This document shows positions 54,154-64,000 of a DNA stretch of 64,000 nt, piece by piece. The stretch lies in contig NZ_QKWY01000002.1 in NCBI RefSeq assembly GCF_003248355.1, forward strand, positions 3,286,001 through 3,350,000. Reading direction: 5' to 3'. The notes beneath the pieces were generated by a model. The model was not told the DNA's origin and made no database searches. It saw only the letters and a program-made list of their open reading frames with translations. Origin of the DNA: Streptomyces sp. AC1-42W (GTDB lineage Bacteria; Actinomycetota; Actinomycetes; Streptomycetales; Streptomycetaceae). The position numbers were made by a program, and so were the translations under genes. The first letter of the stretch is position 1; every line of letters begins with the position of its first letter.

Positions 54154-54409
54154 TGAATGATCCTCCTGCCGTGTTTCCGAATATTGTCCGCATGAGATCC
54201 CGAGGACAGCCCCCGAACTCTCTCCCCCCGGGACCTTAAGCGGCAAGTATCGGTCAGCGGCCCAGAGCTGCTTCGCCGACCGCCATGGGACGGGCAAAGT
54301 GCATGCAGATTGCTTCGTAGCCTTTGATCTTCACCGCGGCGCGGGGCAGCACCGCAGGAGGCTGGATCAGCTACCTGAGGCCCTGCCCACGCACGTCGCT
54401 CTTTACGCG

Positions 54410-57400
54410 TCAGTCGAACCAGCCCTTCGCGCCCTTCCATATCCTCGAGATCCCGTTGTTGACGGGACCGGTCATGAGGATGCCACTGACGGCTCCCGCC
54501 GCTCCGCCGATGGCTCCGCCGATGACAGTTCCCACACCGGGTGCGATGGCGGTGCCAATCGTGGCGCCGAGGGTCGCGCCTACCTTGGTAGCGCCTATGA
54601 CGACGGCGGTGTCGACTGCCGTCTCAACGGCTGTCAGAGGAACGTCGCCGCCGGTGCTTTGGTAGTTCGAGTATCCGGTGGCTGCGATGCCTCCCCACAG
54701 CGTCACTCGACCGGCCCACATCATTGTGGAGCCGCGTCCTGCACTTGCTACTCGTTGTACACCGGGGTGCGTCTGCAGTGAGCGGAGGGTCTTGCCGGCC
54801 TGGCTCCTCATCTTCGGGTCAGGATGGGCTCGCATGTTCTTGGCTGCCTTCGTTGTTTCGATGCCTGCTCGGTTGAAGCCTTCGTACAGATATGAGCCCG
54901 ATGTCATGAGCCCGTTGCTGGCGTTGCACAGGTAGTTCCAGTCCGACTCGATGCCGCAGTTGGCCGAGAACGACAGGAGTGGTGCCGGGTCGGGTCCCAT
55001 GAGCAGTGGGGGCGGTGAGGGGGGTCCGTAGACCGGTCCGCCGCAGGCTGCCAGTGGGGGGACACCGCAGCTGGGCGGGCCGTAGACGACGCCACCACCG
55101 CCGGTGGAGCCACTACCGCTGGAGTTGCCGCCGCTGCTGGAGTTGCCGCCACCATTGGAGTTGCCGCTACCGCCACCGCTGCCGGTGGAGACCGGGATGC
55201 CGCCCCGGCAGGTGATGCCGTACTTCTGCGGCTCGTTGCACTCGGGGACCATCTCACCGGTCGGGTCGGTGAACGTGGCCGGGTTGTTGTTGGCGTACGC
55301 GTAGCCGTTGAGCGACTGGGCCTGGGTCGTGGTGAGTTTGGGGTCGGCGCTGATGAATTGGCCGATCTTCGGGTCGTACTCACGGGCGTCGAGATGGGTG
55401 AGGCCCGTGGTGGAGTCGGTGGTCTTGCCGAGGAAGCCCTTGTCGTCGGGCCAGGCACCGCCGGTGTTCGAGCCCCGTGTGTCGCCAAACGGCGTCATGC
55501 GGCGCTTGGTGAACGTCTGCGCGCTGTCCGCCGACACCGCCAGGCTCTGCGTGCCCTGCTGGTCGCCGGCGAGGTAGTTCAGCTCGTTGCTGCCGGACTC
55601 GTTGCTGCGGACCGCGATGGTCAGACTGCCCGAGGAGTAGCTGCGCTGCGCCCATGTCGTGCCGTCGGCCCGCAGGTGCAGTTCGGTGTTGCCCGTGTAC
55701 AGGATGCGTTCGCCACCCTCGGTGCTGCGGATGAGCAGGGTGCCGTCGGCGTCGTAGAGGTAGTCGGTGCTCTTCTCGTCTTCGGTGAGGGAGGCGAGGC
55801 GGCCTTCCGGCGACCAGGTGAGACTCTGGGATGCCGTCGCTCCGGGTCGGCCGGTGGTGTTGCCGGACGCGTCGTAGCTGTAGGCGTCGTCCGGCGTGGT
55901 GCAGTCGGCGCTGTCGCTCGTGCCGGTGACGGTGTGCGGGCGGTCGTCTTCGTAGCAGTAGGTGGTGGTCGTGGCGCCCGTCTGTGCGTGCTGGGTCTCG
56001 GCAGTGCGCTGACCGGCCTCGTTGTAGGTGTAGTCGGTCCAGTACGGCGCAGGGCCCGACAGGCTGTCCGCGTCCGCGTCGTCGGAGCACTGCTGTGACG
56101 CCGGGGTCCAGGCGCTGGTGAGCCTGCGGTGGCCGTCGTAGGTGAAGCACTGGGTCTCGGCGGCGGAGGCGCCGCCGAGGGTGGTCGGGTCGGCGATCGC
56201 CGTGACGTTGCCGGCGTCGTCGAAGGTGTAGTTGAGCTCCATCAGGGCGTACGGGTGGGTCTGGTCCGTGACCCGGCTACGGGTCATCCGGCCGGTGCCC
56301 TCTTCGTAGGTGTTGGTGACGTAGACCTTCTTGGCCTCCTCGGTGTTCAGCGTGCCCAGCGTGTACTGCTGTGCACGGCCGAGAGCGGAGTAGTCGGCGT
56401 CGAGTAGATAGCCCGTGCTGCCCGTGATCGAGGTGACCTGGCCCAGGGAGGTGTACCCGTAGTCCAGCACCTCCGACGGCAGGCCGCCGAGCGCCGGTTC
56501 CTTGTTGTTGCGCAGTGTGCCGTCGAGACGGTAGGAGCTGGAGAAGGGGATCGTGGCCGGTGCGCCCGCCTCGACGAGCGGGTCGTCGTCGGGCAGGGTC
56601 AGCGTGGTCTCGGTCGGACGGTCGAGGGTGTCGTAGGCGGTGACGGTTTTCGTGTACGCCGTGCCGTTCTTGCCGCCGACGTAGCGGATGTTCGCCGTGG
56701 GCTTGCCCTTGAGCACGGTGTCGTAGGTGTACGCGGTCAGCTGGTGGGCGTCGTCCTTGACGCCGTCCCAGGTGCCCGTCGTCCGGCCCAGTTCGTCGTA
56801 GGCGGTCAACACGCTCTGACCGCGCGAGTCCGTGCTCTTGACGAGCTGGTCGGCGGCGTCGTATCCCATCGTCGAGGTTCCCTTGTCGGGGTCGTCGGCG
56901 CTGGTCTTCCGGCCGAAGAGGTCGAACCCGTAGGTCCAGGCCGATCCGTCGGGCCCGGTGACGACACGCTCCTTGTCGTCGAGCGTGTACGTGAAGGTGG
57001 TGTCGCTGTGGGTGGCTCCCGGGCCGCTGCCGAATTCGGCGTCGGCGGGGCTCGTTCCTGCGTACTCGCGCCGCTCGACCTCACGGCCCCGGGCGTCGGT
57101 GATCGTGCGCACGGCGCTGCCGCCCTGCTGCGCCGACGTGGCCGTGGAGTCGCCGGTGTGCGAGGTCGTGGTCGTCCATTTCGACTCGCCGTACACCAGC
57201 AGTTCGCTGGAGACCACACGCTCGGCGCCGTCGAAGACGGTCTCCGTCTGTTTGGGGGCCTCGCCGTACTCGGCCCTGGTGTAGGTCGAGTTCGGCCCTG
57301 CGGTGGTGTCGAAGATCTCCTCGTACGTCTCGTAGGCCAGGCCCCGTGAGTCGTAGCGGGTGTCGGTGAGCACCCGTCCGCCCTTGGGGCTGGGGGCCTG

Positions 57401-60400
57401 TTCCTGCAGTGTGCGCAGCAGGGAGTCGTAGAGCGTGTAGGTGGTGTTGTAGGTCTCGCCGTCCGCCTTGAGTGAAGAGGAGGACTGCCAGGACGGCTCG
57501 GTGGCGCTCAGGTGGTAGGCGAACTTCTGGGTGGCGCTGTATCCGGCTGCGCGGTTGCGGTTGGGGCGCCACACCGCGGTCAGACGGCCCAGCGCGTCGT
57601 AGGACAGCTCCGTCTTCTTGAGGTTGGCGTCGTACACGCGCAGGTCGAGACCGCGGAGCGGGTCGATGAACGTGGTGGTCCGGTACCCCTTGGGGTTCGT
57701 CACGACCTTCTTGGTCAGCGGCCCGGATTCGCTCGGCGTGTAGGCGGTCGTGGTGGTCCTCTCCAGCGCGTCCGTCACCGAGGTGACGCGGCCCAGCGTG
57801 TCGTAGGCCGTGGTGTCGGTCGTCTGCCAGGCAGGGATGGTGGTCGTGTAGCTCTTGGCCCGTCCTGTCCAGGTCTTGAGGCCTGTCGTCGGCTTCATGG
57901 CTGTCGACCAAGCGGCGCCGTCGTAGGCTGTGGCCACGTCCGAGAGCACGTCGCCGCGTTTCGTCGCGGAGGCCGGCAGGTCCAGGTCGGCGTCGGTCAC
58001 GTCGCACATGGCGCTGACTGTCCGCTCGCGGGAGACCGTACTGGTCAGGCCGGTGTCCTCGTTGCGCGCGTACCAGGTGCGCGCGCAGGTCTCGTCGCCC
58101 GTCGTGGCGTCGTCGCCGCGGTCCTCCGCGGTGACGACCATGCCATGGCTGTCGTAGGTCTTCTCGACGGTGCGGTCGCGCCAGGTCTTGGGCGCGGTCA
58201 GGAACGTGTGGGTGGTCTCCGTCTTGGTGCGCACGAAGTACGCGACCTGGTCGCCCGCGCCGGGCACGGACTGCCGGGCCGTCTCCTTCGACCACGGTTG
58301 GCTGGAGGTGGCGCTGACGGGGGTCGAGCCGTCATAGGTGACCTTCTCGCGCAACTGGCCCGCGTATTGGTCACTGTCCTTGAGCGTGGACAGGCCGAGC
58401 GCTGGTTCGGTCAGCGGTGCGACGCTCACTGAACGGGTGCTGCCGTCCTTCAGCTTGTCGCCGTCCATGCCCTGCATGTACAGGGAGACGCTCTTCGAGC
58501 GGGTCGTGTCCAGGGCGCCTTTGTAGACCGTGACCTTGCGGTAGCCGCGCCAGTCGGACCAGGTCCGCTCGGCCTTGGGGACGAACGGGTCGTCGCTGTA
58601 GTTCCAGGCCGCGCCGCTGTAGCTGTAGGCGTTCTCGACAGCCTCGTTCTGGCCTGTCGGGTCGGACTCGGTGACGGCGAGGACCCGGTACTTGTGGAAC
58701 CAGTCAACGGACGCGTTCTCGGCTCCGTTGATGTTCCAGTACAGCGGGTAGCAGCTGCGCGTGTTGGTGTCCTCGGCGGCGCCGAGGACCTCGCTGCGCA
58801 CACACTCCGGCGACGACAGGGTCACCGTGGTGATCGCGCCGGTCTCCGAGGTGACGGTGGAGATGCGCGGACGGGTCAGCGGCAGGATGTCGTCGGTGCC
58901 GTCCACCCGGTTGGGGCGCATCTGGTACGTGAAGGAGACGGGGTTCATCTCGATGTCGGTGCCCGTCTTGCCGGTCCGCCGCAGGGACGTGAGTGTGAGC
59001 ACCTGGTCGGAGGTATCACCGATGTCACCGCCGTCGAGGTAGCGCTGGGTGAACGTCCAGGAGTCGACCGCGTCGTAGGAACTGGTGGAGGCGTTCCAGG
59101 AGAACGTGTCGACGGACGTCATCCGCTTGCGGGAGAAGAACGAGGGGCCGACCGCCAGGCAGTCCTCGTCACCGCTGGAGCAGATCGCGTCGAAGGGCAC
59201 GTCCGGCCAGTTGTCGGCGGTGTCCGCGGTCAGCTCCGAGCAGTCGGCGGCCGTGCACCGCTCCGCGTAGCCGAAGGTGACCTTGGCGTCCGCGTCGTCG
59301 GTGAACAGCTCTCCCTTGCGAAGGCCGTACGTGATCTCCTTGAGGTAGCCACCGCGCGTGTAGGAGGCGTTCGCGGTGTCCGCCTTGTTCTTCTTGTAGT
59401 GGTTGGTCTCCTTGGCGTACCAATAGGTGGACGCGTTGCCGGAGGTGTCCTCGACGTAGTCGAGGTTCCAGCGCCACGCCTGCTGCAGCGAGCGGTCCGC
59501 GAACGAGTCGCCCTTGTCGTAACCCGGTTCGCCGGAGTCGTCGCCGAAGACCGGAACGGTCCACGTGGAGTTGGTGCGCTGGGTGTCGGCGCCGGCCAGC
59601 TTGTTCAGGCCGAAGACGTACTTTGTGCCCTGACCGGTGACGACGGTCCAGTACTCGCCGTCATTGTCGCCGTTGTCCGCGCCGGTGGAGCGGGTCACGA
59701 GAGAGTCGTCGTCGTTCTCCAGACGCCACTTCCCGGTGTCGTCGTCCTTGACGAGCAGGGACGATGTGCCGTTGAGGACCAAGCGGGCGTTGTCGTACTT
59801 CCAGCACTGGTCGTGTATGCCGTCGTGGCCGTCGTCGTCACACCCGCCGTAGAAGCGCTCGATGTAGGACTCGCTCAGCGCGAAGCCCTCACCGACCGAG
59901 GAGCCCTGGTTGTTGGTGGCCGCGTTACGGCCGTCCACCGTGCCGGAGCTGTAGGCAAGGCTCAGCGAGGGCGTCGGTCCGGCCGCCGCGGACGGCAGGG
60001 TGAAGTCGTAGTTCCAGTTGAACGACCCCGAGCTGCCGCCGGACTCCCAGGACGCCGACGGCGACAGGTCGGTGGCCGAGTAGTCACCGCTGCCGTCGGG
60101 CGACTGTCCCTCGCCCGTGCCCGTGGCGGTCAGGGCGAGAACGGTCGCCGTGCTGGCGGAGGCCGATGCGCTGGTGCCCAGCTGTGTGGTGATTCCGCCG
60201 TCCGCGGTCAGGGAAAGCGGAGCGGTCACGGTCTGCGCGCCGACATCGTTGCGCGAGGACAGCGGGGTCTGCTTGCGGCAGTCGGCCTTCTCGGGCGTGT
60301 CCTGTGCGCAGGCCGGCAGTTGGACCAGCCGCAGCCGCTGTGCCCAGCCGCCGCCGATCGCTCCGGCGAAGCCGCCGTAGTCGACGCTCACTTCGGCGCG

Positions 60401-60913
60401 ACCGGATCGGTCAGTGTCCACCGTGAACAGCACGCCGGTGATACCGGCCGCGTCCGCGGCATCGGCACCGAGCACCGTGAACCGGAGGTCGGTGCCCTTC
60501 GGCAGCGCGCCCTTGCCGTCGGCCGGCCGCACGGTGAGCGGCAGACCGCCGGGCTTCGCGCCGCCGGCCTTGTCGACGGTCAGAGACGCGGATCCCTTCG
60601 TGGGCCACGCCGTGCGCTGTTCCTTCCGCGCTCGGTCAGCCTGGGCGTTGTTGGCCTTCGTATCTCGGGCGACCTGGGCGCGTGCCTTCTTGGCACCCAG
60701 CCCTTCAACTTCCTTGACCTCGCTGGGCCGCTGGTCGGACGTGTCGGGTCGGCCGACGCCGTCCTTCGCCTGTGCCACCGGCGCGAGCCCTATCGGCACG
60801 GCCATGGACAGAGAGACGACGGTCACCAGGGAACGGGTTCGGTTGCGCCGGACCCCCTCGCCGACGGATCTCGCCCATCTCAGCGTTCTCTTTCTGATGG
60901 TTTGCCAGGACAT
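54410..60913 (-). CDS. Secreted RHS-repeat polymorphic toxin with glycine-zipper C-terminus
   Basis: The protein has about 2167 residues from the ATG at 60913 (GGAAGGA upstream; in-frame ATGs also occur nine and five codons earlier). A basic N-terminus and hydrophobic stretch ending APVAQA form a signal peptide. Many YD/RHS repeats follow (YDTLGRVTSVTDALERTT, YDALGRLTAVW, YDAADQLVKSTDSRG), and the RHS core ends with REYDPKIGQFISADPKL and NNNPATFTDPTG. The variable tail contains a Ser/Gly/Pro linker and about 150 residues ending in a glycine-zipper segment (GATLGATIGTAIAPGVGTVIGG). This suggests membrane insertion or pore formation. Delivery is probably by Sec export and shell processing. Confidence 0.88.
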   Translation of the reverse strand: MSWQTIRKRTLRWARSVGEGVRRNRTRSLVTVVSLSMAVPIGLAPVAQAKDGVGRPDTSDQRPSEVKEVEGLGAKKARAQVARDTKANNAQADRARKEQRTAWPTKGSASLTVDKAGGAKPGGLPLTVRPADGKGALPKGTDLRFTVLGADAADAAGITGVLFTVDTDRSGRAEVSVDYGGFAGAIGGGWAQRLRLVQLPACAQDTPEKADCRKQTPLSSRNDVGAQTVTAPLSLTADGGITTQLGTSASASASTATVLALTATGTGEGQSPDGSGDYSATDLSPSASWESGGSSGSFNWNYDFTLPSAAAGPTPSLSLAYSSGTVDGRNAATNNQGSSVGEGFALSESYIERFYGGCDDDGHDGIHDQCWKYDNARLVLNGTSSLLVKDDDTGKWRLENDDDSLVTRSTGADNGDNDGEYWTVVTGQGTKYVFGLNKLAGADTQRTNSTWTVPVFGDDSGEPGYDKGDSFADRSLQQAWRWNLDYVEDTSGNASTYWYAKETNHYKKNKADTANASYTRGGYLKEITYGLRKGELFTDDADAKVTFGYAERCTAADCSELTADTADNWPDVPFDAICSSGDEDCLAVGPSFFSRKRMTSVDTFSWNASTSSYDAVDSWTFTQRYLDGGDIGDTSDQVLTLTSLRRTGKTGTDIEMNPVSFTYQMRPNRVDGTDDILPLTRPRISTVTSETGAITTVTLSSPECVRSEVLGAAEDTNTRSCYPLYWNINGAENASVDWFHKYRVLAVTESDPTGQNEAVENAYSYSGAAWNYSDDPFVPKAERTWSDWRGYRKVTVYKGALDTTRSKSVSLYMQGMDGDKLKDGSTRSVSVAPLTEPALGLSTLKDSDQYAGQLREKVTYDGSTPVSATSSQPWSKETARQSVPGAGDQVAYFVRTKTETTHTFLTAPKTWRDRTVEKTYDSHGMVVTAEDRGDDATTGDETCARTWYARNEDTGLTSTVSRERTVSAMCDVTDADLDLPASATKRGDVLSDVATAYDGAAWSTAMKPTTGLKTWTGRAKSYTTTIPAWQTTDTTAYDTLGRVTSVTDALERTTTTAYTPSESGPLTKKVVTNPKGYRTTTFIDPLRGLDLRVYDANLKKTELSYDALGRLTAVWRPNRNRAAGYSATQKFAYHLSATEPSWQSSSSLKADGETYNTTYTLYDSLLRTLQEQAPSPKGGRVLTDTRYDSRGLAYETYEEIFDTTAGPNSTYTRAEYGEAPKQTETVFDGAERVVSSELLVYGESKWTTTTSHTGDSTATSAQQGGSAVRTITDARGREVERREYAGTSPADAEFGSGPGATHSDTTFTYTLDDKERVVTGPDGSAWTYGFDLFGRKTSADDPDKGTSTMGYDAADQLVKSTDSRGQSVLTAYDELGRTTGTWDGVKDDAHQLTAYTYDTVLKGKPTANIRYVGGKNGTAYTKTVTAYDTLDRPTETTLTLPDDDPLVEAGAPATIPFSSSYRLDGTLRNNKEPALGGLPSEVLDYGYTSLGQVTSITGSTGYLLDADYSALGRAQQYTLGTLNTEEAKKVYVTNTYEEGTGRMTRSRVTDQTHPYALMELNYTFDDAGNVTAIADPTTLGGASAAETQCFTYDGHRRLTSAWTPASQQCSDDADADSLSGPAPYWTDYTYNEAGQRTAETQHAQTGATTTTYCYEDDRPHTVTGTSDSADCTTPDDAYSYDASGNTTGRPGATASQSLTWSPEGRLASLTEDEKSTDYLYDADGTLLIRSTEGGERILYTGNTELHLRADGTTWAQRSYSSGSLTIAVRSNESGSNELNYLAGDQQGTQSLAVSADSAQTFTKRRMTPFGDTRGSNTGGAWPDDKGFLGKTTDSTTGLTHLDAREYDPKIGQFISADPKLTTTQAQSLNGYAYANNNPATFTDPTGEMVPECNEPQKYGITCRGGIPVSTGSGGGSGNSNGGGNSSSGGNSSGSGSTGGGGVVYGPPSCGVPPLAACGGPVYGPPSPPPLLMGPDPAPLLSFSANCGIESDWNYLCNASNGLMTSGSYLYEGFNRAGIETTKAAKNMRAHPDPKMRSQAGKTLRSLQTHPGVQRVASAGRGSTMMWAGRVTLWGGIAATGYSNYQSTGGDVPLTAVETAVDTAVVIGATKVGATLGATIGTAIAPGVGTVIGGAIGGAAGAVSGILMTGPVNNGISRIWKGAKGWFD

Positions 60914-60940
60914 GCCTGTCCTTCCCATGTGAAGGGCCAC

Positions 60941-60976
60941 GAAGGCCAGCCCCCCGGTGCCGGGGGGCCGGCCTTC
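60941..60976 (-). terminator. Hairpin between LamG and RHS genes
   Basis: Seventeen-base arms (60941-60957 and 60960-60976) with one mismatch and a two-base loop lie three bases after the LamG gene stop and about 28 bases before the RHS start. It could attenuate transcription into the toxin gene rather than end it fully. Confidence 0.7.
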
Positions 60977-60979
60977 GTG

Positions 60980-63900
60980 TCAGTCCCCGATGAAGGTGTC
61001 GATCTGCTCCGAGCTGGCAACGGCGCCCGCGAAGAGGCGTGCTTCGGCGATGCGGGCCGGAAGGTGATGGCCCCAGGCGGAGTTCGCGTAGCCCTTGCCG
61101 ACGGCGAGGGTTCCCGAGCCGATGGCCGCGGTGAACTTCTTCGCCTGGCCGTTCTGGTTGCGGCCCATGAAGAGGCTGATGGTCCCGGACACCGAGTCGT
61201 AGACGCCGGTCAGCCGTACCCGGCTGTCGACGGCCGCGACCTCTTCGGAGACCACGGAACTGAAGGTGCCGTCCGCGTCGAGGCTGCCGAAGTGCCACGT
61301 GCCGACCGGCACCGTGCGCTCTTCGAGCGTCTCCTCGTCCAGGACGGAGTCCTTGCCCGTCAGTTCGTACCAGAAGCCCCAGGACCGGCCGCCGTCGGAC
61401 TGCTGGCTGAGCACGGCACCGGTGTAGCCGATGTTCTTGGCCGCCAGCTTCTCGCTGTCCAGCGTGACCGCCGTCGTTGCGGTGAACGAGCCGGAGCCGT
61501 CGAGCAGCGGGCCGTCGACCGTGGCTGCGTCATCGACACCGTCCAGGACGATGTCGCCGTCCTCCAGTGTGGCGCCGCCTTCCAGGGTCATGCTCGCGCC
61601 GTATCCGGAGACCGTGTCGGGAATCGTCGTGCCGCTGCCCTGCGCGGCCTCCCAGTCACCGACGAGTTCGAGGCCCGCGTACCCCTCCGAGGTCATCAGC
61701 CGGGAGTCGTCCGCGATCTCCGCGGGTGTCAGGACCCGCTGCCACACGCTGACCTCGTCGATCGAACCCTTGAAGTTGTCCAGGTAGCTGTCCCCGTACA
61801 TGACCCGGCCGATCTCCAGGGACCCGTCGGCGGACCACGGCGAACCGGCGTCGACGGACGCCACCTCCACACCGTTCACGTAGAGGAGGACCTTCTTGGC
61901 ACTCGCGTCGTGCACGCCTGCCACATGCGTCCACACGCCCTTGGGCGACGCGTTCGGTGCCTCGGCCTCCCGGGACCAGGTGCCTTCCGTGGAGAAGGCA
62001 CGCAGGCTCCACGTGCCGCCGCCGTAGGAGATGACGAACGGGCTGTACTTCTTGGTCCAGGGACTCGCGGTGGACGGGGTCTGGCTCAGGACGGACACGG
62101 TGCTCGTCACCGACGGGTCCACCCACACCCAGGCCGACACCGTGTACGAGGACCGGGTCTCCAGAGCCGGTTCGTCGCTGACGGCATAGGCGTTGCCGGA
62201 GCCGTCGAGCAGGAGGCCCTTGTCGGTCACCGCGGTGGCCAGGGGTTCGCCGTCGAGATCGTGGGTGATCAAACCGCGGCGGCCGCGGTCGTCGCGCACC
62301 GCCCCGCTTCCGAGGGTGGCGGGATGCCGGGTCGTGCCGGCCGTGGCCGTGTCGACGGCCGCGCCACTCTCCTCATCGAAGTGGTAGCGGGCCACCGGGC
62401 CCTCGCCGGCAGCGACCAGGAAGTCCACCGCGCTCCAGGCCCCGTAACGGCCCACGTCGTCTTTGGCCCGTGCGAACAGGGTGTACGTGCCGGATTTCTC
62501 AGGTGTGATCGACACCGACGGGCTCCCCCCGGACACCGTGGGCCAGGTGCTCCAGGACGACAGCGTGTACTGATAGGAAACGTTGTTGGTGTCGCCGTCG
62601 GCAGGGGCGAAGGACCACGTGCCCTTCACGCCCGGACCTCCCTCGGACAGGCACGAGTCGGCCGTGCACTCCTTATAGGGATTGCCGAAGGTGATCTTCG
62701 GCGCCTTGGGCGCGGTGGGGTCGACCTTGAAGTAGCACCAACCGGTCGTCGACGCGTTCGAGGGTCCGGACAGATAGCTGCTGCCGCCGTTGTAGTACGA
62801 GCGGGTCCAGGCGCGATACCGGTACAGCGTGCCCTCGCTCAACGTCGACCAGGACATCTTCAGGTTGACGCCGTCACCGACATAGCCGGTCGAGGGACGT
62901 AGATCACCATTGCCGGCGCTGGTGTCGCTCCAGGTGCCGTCGGCGTTCTTGTCGTCGATGTCGAAGTAGACCCGCAGCTGAGCGCCGCTCTCGCCGCCCG
63001 ACTTGGTCTGGGTGGTGGCGGACAGCATCGGGGTCGGGTCCGACACGATCGCCGGATCGGACTCGGTGCGGGCGCAGACCGTGCCCGAGCCGGTCACCAG
63101 GCCGATGGACGTCGGCAGGTCGGGAACCCCCACGAAGTCCACGGCGAGGACGGCGTCGTTCTTGAAGCGCTTCCAGGCCGAGGTGTCGGACTCGTCGTGG
63201 GCCCGAATCTCCAGCGTCAGCCGGGAGAACTTGCCGGCGGCGAAGTCCTTGACGGTCGGTGTGAGGTTCTCGTTCGTCTCTTCCGGATTGTCGTTGAACT
63301 CGATCGGGGCATCCGGGGAGTCGGGGTCGCACAGAGAGCCGCGACCGGCCGACACATAGCGGTCGCCCATCCAGTCCAGCTCCTTGGGCCGCGAGGACCA
63401 GGTAGTGGACGACGAGATGTTGTTGGTCCGCACCAGGTCGACCCAGCGAGGGTCGCACTGGAAGGCCCAGGGCTCCGTCACCCGGAACGTGGCGTCCAGG
63501 ACCTGCTTGCCCTTCAACTGGGACGGAGAGAACTCGAAGTAGAGCCGCTGCGTGTAGCCCGGACCGCAGTAGTAGCCATTCCACGTGCCGCAGTGGCCCG
63601 CGCCCTTGCCAAGGCCGTCGTCCCCGTTGCCCCAGCCGTACGACTCGTAGCCGTCCGAGCGCAGCAGGGTCCGCTCGGACTCGCCCCACGTCACGGTGGG
63701 GTCGATGAAGAGCGGGTACTCCGAAGCGTCGGTGTCCTCGATCAGGCCGGTGTCCGGCACCAGCGTGAGCGCGCTCTTGGACACCTGCACGTCCATCAGG
63801 GCGACCTGGTCGCCCTGGCCCGGCTCCAGCCCGGAACCCGAGGGGGCCGACTCGGCAGGATCCGAGGGCTGGCCCGCCTCCGCGGCAGAAGCGGTCCGTA

Positions 63901-64000
63901 CGCCCCCGGCGGCCTGCGCCCCGGCCGAGTTCCACATCTGCGCGGTCGGCGCGCGGAAGACGGTCTGACCGGCGGAGTCAACGGCGAAGAGCGCTCCGGT
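60980..64000 (-). CDS. Large extracellular LamG-domain protein (N-terminus outside window)
   Basis: The frame is open to the right edge, giving just over 1000 residues without a start. It begins with a segment typical of RHS-partner proteins (TVFRAPTAQMWNS) and continues with DNRLR-like extracellular repeats and beta-rich Fn3-like modules (TAPKAPKITFGN). Two LamG/concanavalin-like domains follow in the C-terminal half (VARYHFDEESGAAVDTATAG ... SIDEVSVWQRVLTPAEIADD, and the second from LVGDWEAAQGSGTTIPDTV). It lies directly upstream of the RHS toxin on the same strand. It is probably a cell-surface or secreted carrier working with it; the exact role is unknown. Confidence 0.8.
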   Translation of the reverse strand, partial: TGALFAVDSAGQTVFRAPTAQMWNSAGAQAAGGVRTASAAEAGQPSDPAESAPSGSGLEPGQGDQVALMDVQVSKSALTLVPDTGLIEDTDASEYPLFIDPTVTWGESERTLLRSDGYESYGWGNGDDGLGKGAGHCGTWNGYYCGPGYTQRLYFEFSPSQLKGKQVLDATFRVTEPWAFQCDPRWVDLVRTNNISSSTTWSSRPKELDWMGDRYVSAGRGSLCDPDSPDAPIEFNDNPEETNENLTPTVKDFAAGKFSRLTLEIRAHDESDTSAWKRFKNDAVLAVDFVGVPDLPTSIGLVTGSGTVCARTESDPAIVSDPTPMLSATTQTKSGGESGAQLRVYFDIDDKNADGTWSDTSAGNGDLRPSTGYVGDGVNLKMSWSTLSEGTLYRYRAWTRSYYNGGSSYLSGPSNASTTGWCYFKVDPTAPKAPKITFGNPYKECTADSCLSEGGPGVKGTWSFAPADGDTNNVSYQYTLSSWSTWPTVSGGSPSVSITPEKSGTYTLFARAKDDVGRYGAWSAVDFLVAAGEGPVARYHFDEESGAAVDTATAGTTRHPATLGSGAVRDDRGRRGLITHDLDGEPLATAVTDKGLLLDGSGNAYAVSDEPALETRSSYTVSAWVWVDPSVTSTVSVLSQTPSTASPWTKKYSPFVISYGGGTWSLRAFSTEGTWSREAEAPNASPKGVWTHVAGVHDASAKKVLLYVNGVEVASVDAGSPWSADGSLEIGRVMYGDSYLDNFKGSIDEVSVWQRVLTPAEIADDSRLMTSEGYAGLELVGDWEAAQGSGTTIPDTVSGYGASMTLEGGATLEDGDIVLDGVDDAATVDGPLLDGSGSFTATTAVTLDSEKLAAKNIGYTGAVLSQQSDGGRSWGFWYELTGKDSVLDEETLEERTVPVGTWHFGSLDADGTFSSVVSEEVAAVDSRVRLTGVYDSVSGTISLFMGRNQNGQAKKFTAAIGSGTLAVGKGYANSAWGHHLPARIAEARLFAGAVASSEQIDTFIGD

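Noticed and set aside
58694..62902. A 1402-codon plus-strand open frame opposite the RHS and LamG genes
   Set aside because: It is an antisense shadow caused by GC-rich codon bias. It spans two real genes and their intergenic hairpin, and its product is low-complexity without motifs.

Overview
High-GC actinobacterial DNA, almost certainly Streptomyces: GC-rich third codon positions, many GTG starts, ATGA/GTGA stop-start overlaps, a DUF2510 protein, a DUF5937 ArsR-type regulator, and several IS families typical of the genus. Both ends of the window cut through genes.

Region 1 (1-11370, all minus strand) is a tightly overlapping biosynthetic operon built on carrier-protein chemistry: fatty-acyl-AMP ligase, two full-length acyl-CoA dehydrogenases plus two dehydrogenase-like partners, two acyl carrier proteins, a KAS III, a degenerate KAS-like protein, and an ATP-grasp ligase followed by a PLP decarboxylase, a pairing that recalls BtrJ/BtrK of butirosin biosynthesis (aminoacyl-ACP formation, then decarboxylation on the carrier). 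The operon is damaged in at least four places. A 162-bp MITE sits precisely in the decarboxylase, a 7-bp tandem repeat and a further single-base slip break the AMP ligase, and an in-frame TAA breaks the second carrier protein.

Region 2 (11.4-40.2 kb) is mostly ordinary chromosome: GAPDH, an EF-G paralogue, a DUF2510 membrane protein, a methyltransferase, an S66 peptidase, a GntR regulator with the lutABC lactate-oxidation operon (matching palindromes precede both), an APC permease, a polyol-kinase/FAD-dehydrogenase module, an HTH-less LAL-type ATPase, tRNA-Pro(GGG), and a secreted amine oxidase plus amidase next to two PucR-type regulators.

Region 3 (40.3-50.7 kb) is an insertion hotspot. 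Three near-identical copies of a 1531-bp IS4-family element and one 1660-bp IS1380-family element are present. Two IS4 copies form an inverted composite transposon with a 10-bp target duplication. The third copy and the IS1380 element both lie inside one ArsR/DUF5937 regulator gene divergent from an MFS exporter. Removing both insertions restores the regulator exactly, so exporter repression has probably been lost.

Region 4 (51.3-64 kb) holds a lipoprotein, a broken Ser/Thr kinase/substrate-binding fusion, and a secreted RHS-repeat toxin with a glycine-zipper C-terminus. A probable small membrane immunity protein lies downstream of the toxin and a large LamG-domain partner upstream.
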